A stretch of DNA of 64,000 nucleotides from CBDFKF01 sp965248765 (GTDB lineage: Bacteria; Pseudomonadota; Alphaproteobacteria; VGEJ01), in NCBI GenBank assembly GCA_965248765.1, contig CBDFKF010000004.1, positions 1,364,001 to 1,428,000 of the forward strand, given 5' to 3'. The position numbers were made by a program, and so were the translations under genes. Positions within the stretch are counted from its first letter, which is position 1; every line of letters begins with the position of its first letter. This document shows positions 17,568 to 26,056 of this stretch, one piece after another. Under the pieces are notes generated by a model, which was given only the letters and a program-made list of their open reading frames with translations, made no database searches and was not told where the DNA came from.

Positions 17568-20366
17568 CTAAATCCGGAACACCTTCATCACCTCGTCGCC
17601 GAGGTGGTTGATGACCTTGACCGCGATGCGGCCGGATTGTGGGCGGTCGAAGGGCCGGGAGGTGTCGCTGTTGAGCGTCCCCCAGGCGTCCGGGTCGATC
17701 TCCGCCTTCAGGGTTGTCTTGAGCGCCTTGTAGGGGTCATTCGCGCCGAGGAAATAGGCCTGGCGGACGAAGAAGCTCTCCTCGTTGTAGTCGATATCGA
17801 TGAACCAGCAGGCGATGCCCTCGGCGCCGTCGCTCCGTACCTCGCCGGTGTTGGGGTGGAAGACATCGACGCCGTTGATCTTCACCTGGATCTGCCCATC
17901 GTCGGCGTTCAGGATGTCGATATCGGGCTCGCCGAAGATCACGAACAAATTGCCCTTGCCGGTGTTCTTGAGGTCGCCGGCCATGTGGAGATCGGCGTTC
18001 ATGCGCGCCTTGAGGACCGGAATGCGCCCCAGTTTCTCAAACTCGGCGGAATGGGCGTCGTAGCTGAAGGCGCAGGCGATCAGCACGTTGAAGCCGGCAT
18101 CGACGGCCTCGCGCGCCGCGGCGACGAGGTCGGGCCGTGAGACCGTACCGAACTCGGGACCGATGAAGACTGCGGCGCGGCGCTTGATACCGGTCTCGTC
18201 ATCGCCCTCCACGTAACGCCCTTCGGCGCAGACATAGTCGCCGGGCCAGGGCGCGAGCGAGGAGAAGGAGATGCGGTCTTCCTTGTGCGCCTGTTGGACG
18301 CCGGCCATGGCCAGGTGCTCCAGGACCATGGCGGCGAAGTCCTGTGACTCGCCATATCCGAGCTTCTTGTCGGCGAACTGACTGAAGACCTCGTCGTTCT
18401 CATCGACAGCCAGCATCCGATGCGGCGCAAGACTCTCGACCGTGAACGGGCCAGCGACGCGGATGCGAGAATTGTCGTTATACGGCTTGTCGTAAAGATA
18501 CTCGTAGTCCGCCTTGGCGGCGATGGAGGCGTCGATCTCCTTCTGGCGGGCGATGCGGGCTGCCCACCAATCGCGGTGAGCCTTTCTCGCCTCGCCCGCC
18601 CATTCCTCCGCCGCGTCGCGCGGGATCTGCCACTCCTCCCAGCTCTCTCCGAGCGCCGCATTGAGCCGCGCACGGAACGGTTCCAGCGTTTCCTGGCACT
18701 TCTCCCAGATCACGTCGATTTCCGAGTTGTTGGCGATGGACTTCAACGTGACATGCGGCACCCACTCGTAGACGAAGCCTTGCCTGATATCGCCGTGTGT
18801 CGGCGCCTCGGACGGCGCCCTGCGACTGGTCTCAGCTTCCTTCCGCTGCCCCTCCGGACTGTCGGCGAGCAGGTAGTAGGGGTAACGCGCGCCCATGATT
18901 TGAGCGCGGGCCAGCGCCAGGGCGATGCGGGACGTGTCGATCGTGATCCAGCGCCGGCCCCACTGTTCGGCGACATAGGCAGTCGTGCCGGAGCCACAGG
19001 TGGGGTCGAGCACGAGGTCGCCGGGGTCGGTCGTCATCAGGATGCAGCGTTGGACAGGTCTGCGCCCAGTTTGGACCACATATGATTTGAACGATGGTGG
19101 TGCCGTATCAAGCCAGATGTTGTGAAGAGGTGACACCGGATAGTCGTCGAGAAAAAGACGGTACCGAATAGTATCACCAGAACGGTATGGTTCGATCCGG
19201 CCCGCCATATCCAGACGGCGCATACCAGACCGAGGAGATTTCCAGGATCGTCCAACGGGGGGATTGTACTCACGACCTTGGAAGGGGAAACTGAACACTC
19301 CTGTATCAAAGGGACCGGTCGGATAGAGTGCAGTGAGCTGATAGAAACGAGCTCCACGAGTTACGAGAGCGTGATTCCTAATTTGCTCTGACGTCAATTC
19401 GAGGATCTGATCATCTCCAGTTAGAGCGCGATTCCAATGGTTGTCTCCTTGGATGTCTGTCTCTCGAAACAGCTTCCGGTATTTGAGCGAATCGATCCGC
19501 TTCGAATACCACAGGAGCGTGTCGCAGACGCCTTCGAGGTATCTTCCACCCAGCGTCATGTTTTTTGTTCGGTAGGAGATCGTTTCTACAAAGTTTTCCT
19601 CCCCAAACACCTCATCCATCACCGCACGCACACGGTGGACGTTCTCATCTCCGATCTGGACAAAGACCGACCCACTGTCTGTCAAAAGCTCCCGCGCCAC
19701 GGTCAGCCGATCGCGCAGATACGTCAGGTAGGAGTGAATGCCGTCGCGCCACGTGTCGCGGAACGCCTTTACTTGCTCGGGCTCACGGGTAATGTGTCCG
19801 GCGTTGCCGTCCTTCACGTCGCGGCTGGTGGTCGACCACTGGAAGTTGGAGTTGAACTTGATGCCGTAGGGCGGGTCGATGTAGATGCACTGCACCTTTC
19901 CCCGCAGACCCTCACGCTCGGCCAAGCTCGCCATGACCTGCAAGCTGTCGCCGAGGATCATTCGGTTCGACCAGTTGGCATCGTGCCGATAGAACTCGGT
20001 CTTCGCGTCCTCGCTCGGCAGACCGTTGAAGTCGGCGAACAGGTCCGGCGTTTCAGGCGCATCCCGTTCCGCCCGCGCCTTCGACTCCCTCAGCAGGTCG
20101 TCGATCAGCACCTTGGGGTGAACCTTCTCTTGGATGTAGAGTGGCGGAGCCTGGACTACGAGATCGGACCAGTCCTGAGTGTCTTTGCCGCGCCAGACAA
20201 GTTGCGGATCGAGATCGCGGTTGCGGCGTTCGTGGGCAACGCGGATCGGCGCCTTGTCCTCATCCGGCAGCACCGGATGGTACTCCGCCGTCGGGATGTT
20301 GCGCCGCGCCGCCTGATCGTGGATCAGCGTTTCGACACTCTTCGCCTTGCTCGGCTTGCGCGCCAC
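17568..20366 (-). CDS. mod: Type III-like DNA methyltransferase (Mod)
   Basis: A 932-residue adenine-type methyltransferase of the beta arrangement: catalytic DPPY in QCIYIDPPYGIKFNSN (164-167) precedes the AdoMet motif VLDPTCGSGTTAYVAEQWG (454-462). The interval between them is the expected target-recognition domain and has visibly lower GC (about 19.05-19.63 kb). A long C-terminal part after residue 500 is unlike short Mod proteins but usual for the versions paired with the large restriction subunit encoded upstream. It modifies host DNA and confers sequence recognition on the restriction complex. It starts 3 bases after the DUF2283 gene. Confidence 0.9.
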   Translation of the reverse strand: MARKPSKAKSVETLIHDQAARRNIPTAEYHPVLPDEDKAPIRVAHERRNRDLDPQLVWRGKDTQDWSDLVVQAPPLYIQEKVHPKVLIDDLLRESKARAERDAPETPDLFADFNGLPSEDAKTEFYRHDANWSNRMILGDSLQVMASLAEREGLRGKVQCIYIDPPYGIKFNSNFQWSTTSRDVKDGNAGHITREPEQVKAFRDTWRDGIHSYLTYLRDRLTVARELLTDSGSVFVQIGDENVHRVRAVMDEVFGEENFVETISYRTKNMTLGGRYLEGVCDTLLWYSKRIDSLKYRKLFRETDIQGDNHWNRALTGDDQILELTSEQIRNHALVTRGARFYQLTALYPTGPFDTGVFSFPFQGREYNPPVGRSWKSPRSGMRRLDMAGRIEPYRSGDTIRYRLFLDDYPVSPLHNIWLDTAPPSFKSYVVQTGRRPVQRCILMTTDPGDLVLDPTCGSGTTAYVAEQWGRRWITIDTSRIALALARAQIMGARYPYYLLADSPEGQRKEAETSRRAPSEAPTHGDIRQGFVYEWVPHVTLKSIANNSEIDVIWEKCQETLEPFRARLNAALGESWEEWQIPRDAAEEWAGEARKAHRDWWAARIARQKEIDASIAAKADYEYLYDKPYNDNSRIRVAGPFTVESLAPHRMLAVDENDEVFSQFADKKLGYGESQDFAAMVLEHLAMAGVQQAHKEDRISFSSLAPWPGDYVCAEGRYVEGDDETGIKRRAAVFIGPEFGTVSRPDLVAAAREAVDAGFNVLIACAFSYDAHSAEFEKLGRIPVLKARMNADLHMAGDLKNTGKGNLFVIFGEPDIDILNADDGQIQVKINGVDVFHPNTGEVRSDGAEGIACWFIDIDYNEESFFVRQAYFLGANDPYKALKTTLKAEIDPDAWGTLNSDTSRPFDRPQSGRIAVKVINHLGDEVMKVFRI

Positions 20367-20369
20367 GGA

Positions 20370-20585
20370 TCAGCCGGCCTTTGTCGAGCGCAGGGGCAGT
20401 GCCTCGGTCTCCAGCGTCGACAGATCGAAGCGCCGGGAAGCGTGGTCGATGTCGAACCCGACTACTTCTCCGGCGGCGTCGAGATCGACATTGAGTCCGT
20501 CGGAAACCTCGCGCGTCTCTGCGCCCGGCCCGGTCTTGAGTTCGACATAGAGGCTGTCGGTCTCGGGGTAGTAGTGCAATTTCAT
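20370..20585 (-). CDS. DUF2283 family protein
   Basis: 71 residues starting MKLHYYPETDSLYVELKTG, the hallmark of DUF2283, with later VSDGLNVDLDAAGEVVGFDI. These small proteins often sit beside a short basic partner, and a toxin-antitoxin role has been suggested but is not established here. It is embedded between the restriction and modification genes of a type III-like system, with the partner 9 bases upstream. Confidence 0.85.
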   Translation of the reverse strand: MKLHYYPETDSLYVELKTGPGAETREVSDGLNVDLDAAGEVVGFDIDHASRRFDLSTLETEALPLRSTKAG

Positions 20586-20594
20586 GGCTGGCCC

Positions 20595-20834
20595 TTATCT
20601 GTAGCCTCGGTCAAAGAAGGCATTGTGGATCGTCTCACCGTCATCGAGCGTTATCACGCGCAGGATGCGCGGGACGGTTTCGCCGGGACGAGCGACCTCG
20701 CCCCAGAAGCGGATGCGGCCATCGGGCTGCTCCTCCCTCCGCAGCGGCGCGGCGATGACCGCGACGCACCACGCCGGATCGATGTACGGGCGCTTGCGCC
20801 GCACCTGCTCGTCGAAATAGCGCATGGTCTTCAT
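20595..20834 (-). CDS. Small hypothetical protein, usual partner of DUF2283
   Basis: 79 residues: RYFDEQVRRKRPYIDPAWC, then RIRFWGEVARPGETVPRILR and ETIHNAFFDRG. The order (basic helix, then strands with Trp/Arg and a terminal acidic/aromatic tail) recalls RelE/DUF4258-like toxins, but I cannot identify catalytic residues. Its ATG overlaps the stop of the restriction gene by 4 bases, so it is translated with that gene. A toxin role for the pair is only inferred. Confidence 0.75.
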   Translation of the reverse strand: MKTMRYFDEQVRRKRPYIDPAWCVAVIAAPLRREEQPDGRIRFWGEVARPGETVPRILRVITLDDGETIHNAFFDRGYR

Positions 20835-23800
20835 GCCGCGGCATCGTGAGACGTGAAGTCGTCGATGAGCGTGCCGAATGCGGCATCGATCTCAAACACA
20901 TCGGTGAACTCCGCGAAAGCCCAGCGCCCGTAGGCGCCGAGCCGATTCACGCCGGGTACCCAGTAGGTGTCCATGGTCTCTTTCTTGTCTTTCGCGTCCT
21001 CCCGTCGATACCCCTTGATTTCGACGATCAGGTGTAACGGGTCGTCATCCCCGTGACCATCGTCCACCAGCACGACGAAATCCGGGATGTAGGTGCGGGC
21101 CGAGGAACCGCGGCGATAGGGCACCTCCAGACCCAGGCCCTGGTTCTTGACGTAGGCGCGGACCCGAGGATGCGCTTCGGCGACGCGGCAGAACTCAGCT
21201 TCCCAGTCTCCGTCGCAGACCACCCAGTTGACGTGACAGCGGCGCGGATCGGTTTCCCAAAGGGTTTTCTTCGAGGTCGTGAACCGGACATGCATCGTCG
21301 AGCCGTCCGGGTTGTAAGGGTCGAGAACGGCCTTGACCGGGCGCTCGTCCACATGCGCCTCGACGATTCCGTTCGTGATGCGTTCGCAGGCCATGTCTGC
21401 GAGCTCCTGATACATGAGCTGCGCCGGGTAGGTCCCGCCCTTGCAGATGAGATGGCCGGTCAGCCATTGGCGCGTGATCCGTTTGAGCTGGCCGAAGAGG
21501 AAGAGCTTCGGCTCCTCGCCAGGATCGCGCCACTTCGTCTCTATCAGTCTTTTCGTGAGATGAAACAGGAGCGTCGAGAGGCGCAAGTCACCGAGGTGCT
21601 CGAGGCTCAAATTCACTCCCTCTCCGATGATCCCTTCGTTGCGGGTGATCGAGGGGCCGACGATCTCGGGCGTCAACTCCAGCGTCGAATCGTCGTCGAA
21701 CCTGGCTTGCAGGCGCTCCTCGGGCAACTCGATGCGGTAACCGGCGACGCGCGGGAAGCGGATCTCGCATGCGTCGCGGTCCGGGCTGATCGCTTTAACC
21801 TGCACGATCGGGCGTGGCGGTTGCGGCAGGGCGACGACCGGCTTGGCTGTGAAGTCGAATGGGATCCCGAGCACATCGGCATATTCCACGTCCAGGCGGT
21901 CTTCTTCGTTCAGGTCGTAGGATTGCCGCCGCAGTGCCCGGCCGATTACCTGCTCGCAGAGCAGTTGCGTGCCGAAGGCGCGCACGCCAAGGACATGGGT
22001 GACGGTGTTGGCGTCCCAGCCTTCCGTCAGCATCGAAACCGAGACGACGCAGCGGGTTGCACCGCCGAGCCTACCCACCTTGCCGACGGTGTTCATCACC
22101 TCGCGGAGCAAGTCCTGGTCAGAAAGGTTTTCCGCCTGTTGGCGGTCGCCGGTGCGCTCGACGATCTCGCGGCGGAAGCGCTCGATCTCGTCGGCGGCCA
22201 TGCTGCGGAAGTTTCCGTCGAGAGCCTGCCCGGATTCGAGTTGCTCGCTGTCGATGAGCAGAGTGTGCGGGCGGGCGAGCGGATTGCCGTACTCGTCGAA
22301 GTTCCGGAACAGTTCGAGGCGGCCGCTCTCCAAGGTCGTGGAACCGTCGCGGTTCTCGCGGACGAAGCCGGAGATGTAGTCGTAGACCAGCTTCGACGTC
22401 GACGTGTTGTTGCAGACCACAATGAAGCAGGGCGGGACATCGATGTCCGCGTCTTTCCACAACTCGAACGTCTTCGCGTAATGCCCGTAGAGGGCTTCCA
22501 GTGCCGTCTGGAGCGTGACGGGAATCTTGAGCGGATCGAGGTTAGGTGCCTTGCCGCGGCCTTTCTTCGGCATCTCCTTGCCGATGTGATCCCACAGGTT
22601 CCGGAATTTCGGCATGTCGCCGCCCGGGATATTGTCGGCTACCGGCACCCGGGGTAGCTTGACGATGCCGCATTCGATCGCATCCATGAGCGAGAAATCG
22701 CACATGGTCCAGGGGAACAACGTTCCTTCGGCGTAGCCTGAACCGCGTAGGAAAAACGGCGTCGCCGAGAGATCGATCACACGATTGAGGCCGAGCTTCC
22801 GGCCGACCGCCTCCAGCCCTGATATCCAGAGCCGGGCCGCTTCCCGGTTCTTCTCGGCTTCCTTGCGGTCGTCGCCTTTCAGGTCCCCTTCGTCGTCCTC
22901 CCCCGGTTTCTCGCGGTAGCAATGATGCGCCTCGTCGTTCAGCACCATGACGTTCTTCATGCCCATAAGCTCGGGCATGACGCGCTGGAGCATCTGCCCG
23001 ATGGTCTCCAGCGAGCGGAACTCGGGACCTCTTCCTTGGAGAAGGGCGCGGCCTCCCTTCGAGACGGACATCGTCTCCCTGGGCTTGAAGGCGTGGAAGT
23101 TGGTGATGACGATCTTCGCGCGGTCCAGATCGCCCAGCATGTCGTCGGGAACCAGTTCCCGACTCTTATAGTAGCTGTCCGGATCGTTGGGCTGCAGCAC
23201 GCGGAGCCGATCGCGGATGGTGAGCCCCGGCGTCATAACGAGGAAGCCGCGCGTATACCTTCGGCTGTTCGGACGGCGGACCGCATTGATCGTCTGCCAG
23301 GCGATCAGCATCGCCATGACGGTGGTCTTGCCGGTGCCGGTGGCGAGCTTCAGCGCGAGTCGGGCGAGATCCGGGTTCGCCTGCTCGTTCGCCGCACCCA
23401 GATGTTCGAGAAACCGCTTTCCGGCAGCTCCCAGATTGGGCGCGACCTCGGTCAGCCAGATCACCGTCTCCACGGCTTCGATCTGGCAGAAGAAGGGGCG
23501 GAAACTGTTGAATTCGTGATGGCGCCAGTGCTGGAGCAACCGAGCCGTCTCGGGCGTCACCCGCCACTGGGCGGTATCCGGCAGCGCCCGCCACGCATCA
23601 ACGGCGTGGCGCACGCTGTTGATGATCTCCATCAAATCGTATTGCTGGCTCTCGGTGGCGAGCTTCTGCGCGGCCTCGTCGAAGACCAGCTCGCGCTGGT
23701 TCCGTTTACGCTTTTTCGGCTTTGGGATCGGCGTGATGAACGCGACGCGGCGACGCCTATCGAGGATCCGGTTTGTGGGTTGACCGCCGTCATCGAGTTC

Positions 23801-23866
23801 CCAATGGCGTGATGGATACTCATACGGTGAATTGAGGATCGGGCGGTCAAAGAAGCTGTCCGTCAT
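20831..23866 (-). CDS. res: Type III-like restriction subunit (DEAD/DEAH helicase-nuclease, Res)
   Basis: A 1011-residue superfamily 2 helicase with a C-terminal nuclease. Walker A is LATGTGKTTVMAMLIAWQ (about 175-182), the DEAH box is VMVLNDEAHHCY (311-314), motif III is DLSATPFF, and motifs V/VI are SMLTEGWDANTVTHVLGVRA and CEQVIGRALRRQSYD. Near the C-terminus, PDFVVLVDDG followed by LIVEIKGYR gives a PD...ExK endonuclease site. With Mod it would translocate from unmodified sites and cut. It lies 22 bases downstream of higA and heads the Res-DUF2283-Mod-SIR2-UvrD run. Confidence 0.92.
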   Translation of the reverse strand: MTDSFFDRPILNSPYEYPSRHWELDDGGQPTNRILDRRRRVAFITPIPKPKKRKRNQRELVFDEAAQKLATESQQYDLMEIINSVRHAVDAWRALPDTAQWRVTPETARLLQHWRHHEFNSFRPFFCQIEAVETVIWLTEVAPNLGAAGKRFLEHLGAANEQANPDLARLALKLATGTGKTTVMAMLIAWQTINAVRRPNSRRYTRGFLVMTPGLTIRDRLRVLQPNDPDSYYKSRELVPDDMLGDLDRAKIVITNFHAFKPRETMSVSKGGRALLQGRGPEFRSLETIGQMLQRVMPELMGMKNVMVLNDEAHHCYREKPGEDDEGDLKGDDRKEAEKNREAARLWISGLEAVGRKLGLNRVIDLSATPFFLRGSGYAEGTLFPWTMCDFSLMDAIECGIVKLPRVPVADNIPGGDMPKFRNLWDHIGKEMPKKGRGKAPNLDPLKIPVTLQTALEALYGHYAKTFELWKDADIDVPPCFIVVCNNTSTSKLVYDYISGFVRENRDGSTTLESGRLELFRNFDEYGNPLARPHTLLIDSEQLESGQALDGNFRSMAADEIERFRREIVERTGDRQQAENLSDQDLLREVMNTVGKVGRLGGATRCVVSVSMLTEGWDANTVTHVLGVRAFGTQLLCEQVIGRALRRQSYDLNEEDRLDVEYADVLGIPFDFTAKPVVALPQPPRPIVQVKAISPDRDACEIRFPRVAGYRIELPEERLQARFDDDSTLELTPEIVGPSITRNEGIIGEGVNLSLEHLGDLRLSTLLFHLTKRLIETKWRDPGEEPKLFLFGQLKRITRQWLTGHLICKGGTYPAQLMYQELADMACERITNGIVEAHVDERPVKAVLDPYNPDGSTMHVRFTTSKKTLWETDPRRCHVNWVVCDGDWEAEFCRVAEAHPRVRAYVKNQGLGLEVPYRRGSSARTYIPDFVVLVDDGHGDDDPLHLIVEIKGYRREDAKDKKETMDTYWVPGVNRLGAYGRWAFAEFTDVFEIDAAFGTLIDDFTSHDAAA

Positions 23867-23888
23867 TAACGTAGTCTCCGATCCTCCG

Positions 23889-24179
23889 TCACGCCGCCGG
23901 CGAAAGCCGCTCGACTTTGATCCGGTTCGCCTTCTTCATCGCTTGGGCCAGCTCGTAGGCCGATTGAAGTCGGTACCAAGTTTCTGCGCCGCCACCGAAC
24001 GCCTTGTCGAGGCGAATCGCCATTTCGGGCGAGATGCCAGAACGGCAGTTCACGATATCGGAAAGCTGCTTGCGACTGACGCCGAGCTTGCGCGCCGCCT
24101 CCGTCACGCTGAGCCCCAAGGGCTCCAGACAATCGTGACGCACGGACAAGCCCGGATGGGGTGGGTTCTTCATCAGCAT
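23889..24179 (-). CDS. higA: HigA-family antitoxin (HTH)
   Basis: 96 residues with an XRE-type helix-turn-helix ([20 protein letters not shown], then [18 protein letters not shown]) in the standard HigA layout. AGGAGG lies about 8 bases before the ATG at 24179. HigA normally neutralises HigB and represses the promoter. Here the toxin upstream is only a C-terminal remnant, so this is an orphan antitoxin or has been kept as the regulator of the following restriction operon. Confidence 0.88.
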   Translation of the reverse strand: MLMKNPPHPGLSVRHDCLEPLGLSVTEAARKLGVSRKQLSDIVNCRSGISPEMAIRLDKAFGGGAETWYRLQSAYELAQAMKKANRIKVERLSPAA

Positions 24180-24191
24180 GTTCCGGTCCTC

Positions 24192-24335
24192 CTAATGATA
24201 GTCAACCAGATCCACATCCCTGACGTCCCGTCCCTCGAAGCGGAAGACGATGCGCCAGTTGCCGGACACACTTACCGCCCAATAACCCGCCAGATCGCCT
24301 TTGAACGGGTGCAGTCCGAAACCCGGCACGTTCAT
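24192..24335 (-). pseudogene. higB: HigB toxin remnant (C-terminal half)
   Basis: The 47 codons from ATG 24335 read MNVPGFGLHPFKGDLAGYW, then SGNWRIVFRFEG and the typical end DVDLVDYH. This is the second half of HigB (about 95 residues when complete); the upstream frame is closed by a stop 27 bases before. The N-terminal half is missing. The downstream higA follows after 12 bases with its own ribosome site. Confidence 0.82.
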
Positions 24336-24415
24336 GTCCCCTGTGACGAAAGCCAAGAATCATCCGCGAATATGTAACCTATCACCGGTCAGTTTACAAA
24401 CCGAAGCGGTGATGG

Positions 24416-25570
24416 TTATTCCGCCATTTCGGCGATCCTGCTGGCGATGCGATTGGCTGCGGATTTGATGGGATCGTTGGCGAGGTGGGCGTAGCGCGCG
24501 GTCGTCTGGATCTGAGTGTGCCCGAGCAACTTCCCGATCATCGGCAGACCTTCACCGACCAGCAGCCCGCCACTGGCGAAGCTGTGACGAAGATCGTGGA
24601 TACGCACGTCGTCAAGGCCGGCGCGTGCCCGGATGCGCCGCCAGGGGTGCTGCAAGTCGGTCAGATGGCTCTCGGGCTTGCGGCCCGCGATCACCCAGGG
24701 ATTGTCGTCTTCCTGCTTGATACCACGCAGAACGACGATAGCGGGCTCGCCGAGATGCACCACCTTGGCGCCGGTCTTGGAATCAGGGAGCCGCAGCTCG
24801 CCGGCTTCGAGATCGACATGCTCCCAGCGCAGCTTCTGGATCTCCGATAGCCGGCACCCGGTCAGCATCAGGAGCCGAACGGCGGCGATGGCGGACGGCG
24901 TCTCCGAGCCTTCCTGTTCGATCTCACGGAGCGCCGCACCAAGACGCTGGTATTCAGCATCCGACAGGAACCGCTCGCGCTTCTCCTCCCGGAACCGCTT
25001 CACGTGCCGGCATGGGTTCGAGCCGTCCGGTCTCAGGCCCCATAGCTCGGCCAGGTTGAAGGTCTTCGAGAGAATCCCGAGTGTCCGGTTGGCCTGATAG
25101 GGCGTCGCCCGCATGTCGTGATGGAGCGCCGCGATATCGCTCCTCTGGATGTCGGGGACCCGGCGCTTGCCAATTTTGGGATCGATGAACAGCTCCACCG
25201 AGCGGCGATATTCGACCTGGGTGCTCGGCTTGCAATGAGAAGGGACGTATTCTTCAAGGAATCGTTGTCCCAACTCGCGCATGGTGGGCGCCTTGGTTTC
25301 CTGCCGGTTCCGTTCTGCCGGGTCCTTGCCCGCCCTGGCGTCGGTGATGATCTCGGCGGCGCTGGTGCGGGCATCGGCGGGGGTGATCGCTCCGTGGGGG
25401 CCGATCGTCACCTTCACGGCCCGGCCGCGATAGCGGGTCTTGGCGACGTAGACCTTGCGGCCCGTGGGATGGATACGTACCCCGAAGCCCTTGAGGTCGT
25501 CGTCCCAGACCACTCGCTCTCGGTCACCCGCCACCAGGGCATCGACAGTCCGTTTGGTGATCTTTGCCAA
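24416..25570 (-). CDS. int: Tyrosine-type site-specific integrase of the island
   Basis: 384 residues of the P4-like class: N-terminal DUF4102 arm-binding domain (DLKGFGVRIHPTGRKVYVAK), SAM-like core-binding domain (RFLEEYVPSHCKPSTQVEYR) and catalytic domain with Arg in LMLTGCRLSEIQKLRWE, the box II HDLRHSFASGGLLVGEGLP, LLGHTQIQTTARYAHLA with the nucleophile Tyr. The start is TTG at 25570, preceded by AGGAAAGG. It reads away from the right tRNA fragment, 168 bases off, as expected for an integrase beside its attachment site. Confidence 0.93.
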   Translation of the reverse strand: MAKITKRTVDALVAGDRERVVWDDDLKGFGVRIHPTGRKVYVAKTRYRGRAVKVTIGPHGAITPADARTSAAEIITDARAGKDPAERNRQETKAPTMRELGQRFLEEYVPSHCKPSTQVEYRRSVELFIDPKIGKRRVPDIQRSDIAALHHDMRATPYQANRTLGILSKTFNLAELWGLRPDGSNPCRHVKRFREEKRERFLSDAEYQRLGAALREIEQEGSETPSAIAAVRLLMLTGCRLSEIQKLRWEHVDLEAGELRLPDSKTGAKVVHLGEPAIVVLRGIKQEDDNPWVIAGRKPESHLTDLQHPWRRIRARAGLDDVRIHDLRHSFASGGLLVGEGLPMIGKLLGHTQIQTTARYAHLANDPIKSAANRIASRIAEMAE

Positions 25571-25737
25571 GGCGCCTTTCCTCTTGCTCTCCGGGATCAG
25601 GTACCTTATAGGTACCTAGTGAGAGAAAATCAAGGCGCATCGCAGCACATCGGAGCGCACCGAATCAGGACATAACTAACTGTTTTACCGTATTATATAC
25701 AACTTCAGCGTATTCCTGTCGTCATCTACTAACCAAA

Positions 25738-25783
25738 CTCATAACCTGAAGGTTATAGGTTCAAATCCTACCCCCCGCAACCA
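25738..25783 (+). other. tRNA-fMet-type 3' fragment, right attachment copy
   Basis: An uninterrupted copy of the 46 bases spanning anticodon loop to CCA. It differs from the left copy by GTTATAGG versus GTCGTAGG in the variable/T-stem region and shares the extra C before GCAACCA. The 5' tRNA half is absent here too, so no functional tRNA is formed. It marks the junction between the first island and the next element. Confidence 0.82.
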
Positions 25784-25786
25784 AAT

Positions 25787-25826
25787 AAAGACCGTTAAGT
25801 CAAAGACTTAGCGGGCTTTTGCTTTG
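25787..25826 (+). terminator. Decayed copy of the tRNA terminator
   Basis: AAAGACCGTTAAGTC and GACTTAGCGGGCTTT can pair with two mismatches around AAA and are followed by TGC TTTG. It is the counterpart of the perfect hairpin at 5300. Confidence 0.6.
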
Positions 25827-25837
25827 TCGGCGAACAT

Positions 25838-25935
25838 CCCAAAATCGGCCCATGGAATCACTATGGAATCATGAGGGAAAGAAAATCTGCGCGTGTCCGG
25901 GAGGTCGTGCGCGCGGCAGGCCGCGGGAAACTGGC
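25838..25935 (+). repeat. Boundary module, copy 2
   Basis: Two ATGGAATCA units 11 bases apart, followed by an ATG frame starting MRERKSARVREVVRAAGRG, parallel to copy 1. The paired unit differs in sequence but keeps the spacing and position. Its coding part is the most diverged of the three. Confidence 0.55.
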
Positions 25936-26056
25936 GAATGACGTTTCTGTTCGTCGCGGCCCAAAGGTGGCAATTCGACTTGCTGGTCGGCCTCACCGAC
26001 CTGCGCCACAGCTTCGCCTCGGGCGCTGTGGCTCTTGGCGAAAGCCTGCCGATGAT

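Larger units (their letters stand above)
5273..25783. mobile_element. Integrative genomic island at a tRNA-fMet-type site
   Basis: Bounded by direct copies of the 3' end of tRNA-fMet (5273-5296 and 25738-25783), with a tyrosine integrase reading inward from the right end, the usual layout for tRNA-targeted islands. Its cargo is a degraded left half (dioxygenase, truncated genes, IS21, IS1182-type and IS256 elements) and a right half of defence genes (type III-like restriction-modification, SIR2, RelE-UvrD, HigA). No conjugation or phage structural genes are present, so it looks like a defence island mobilised by its integrase alone. That the copies are attL/attR is inferred. Confidence 0.72.

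Noticed and set aside
19437..20849. 470-codon plus-strand open frame opposite mod
   Set aside because: Antisense shadow of the GC-rich Mod coding sequence. It has no family motifs, and the minus frame carries DPPY and AdoMet motifs.
25738..25783. A functional tRNA-Met gene
   Set aside because: Only the anticodon-to-CCA part exists. The acceptor 5' strand and D arm are absent, and one extra C disturbs the acceptor strand.
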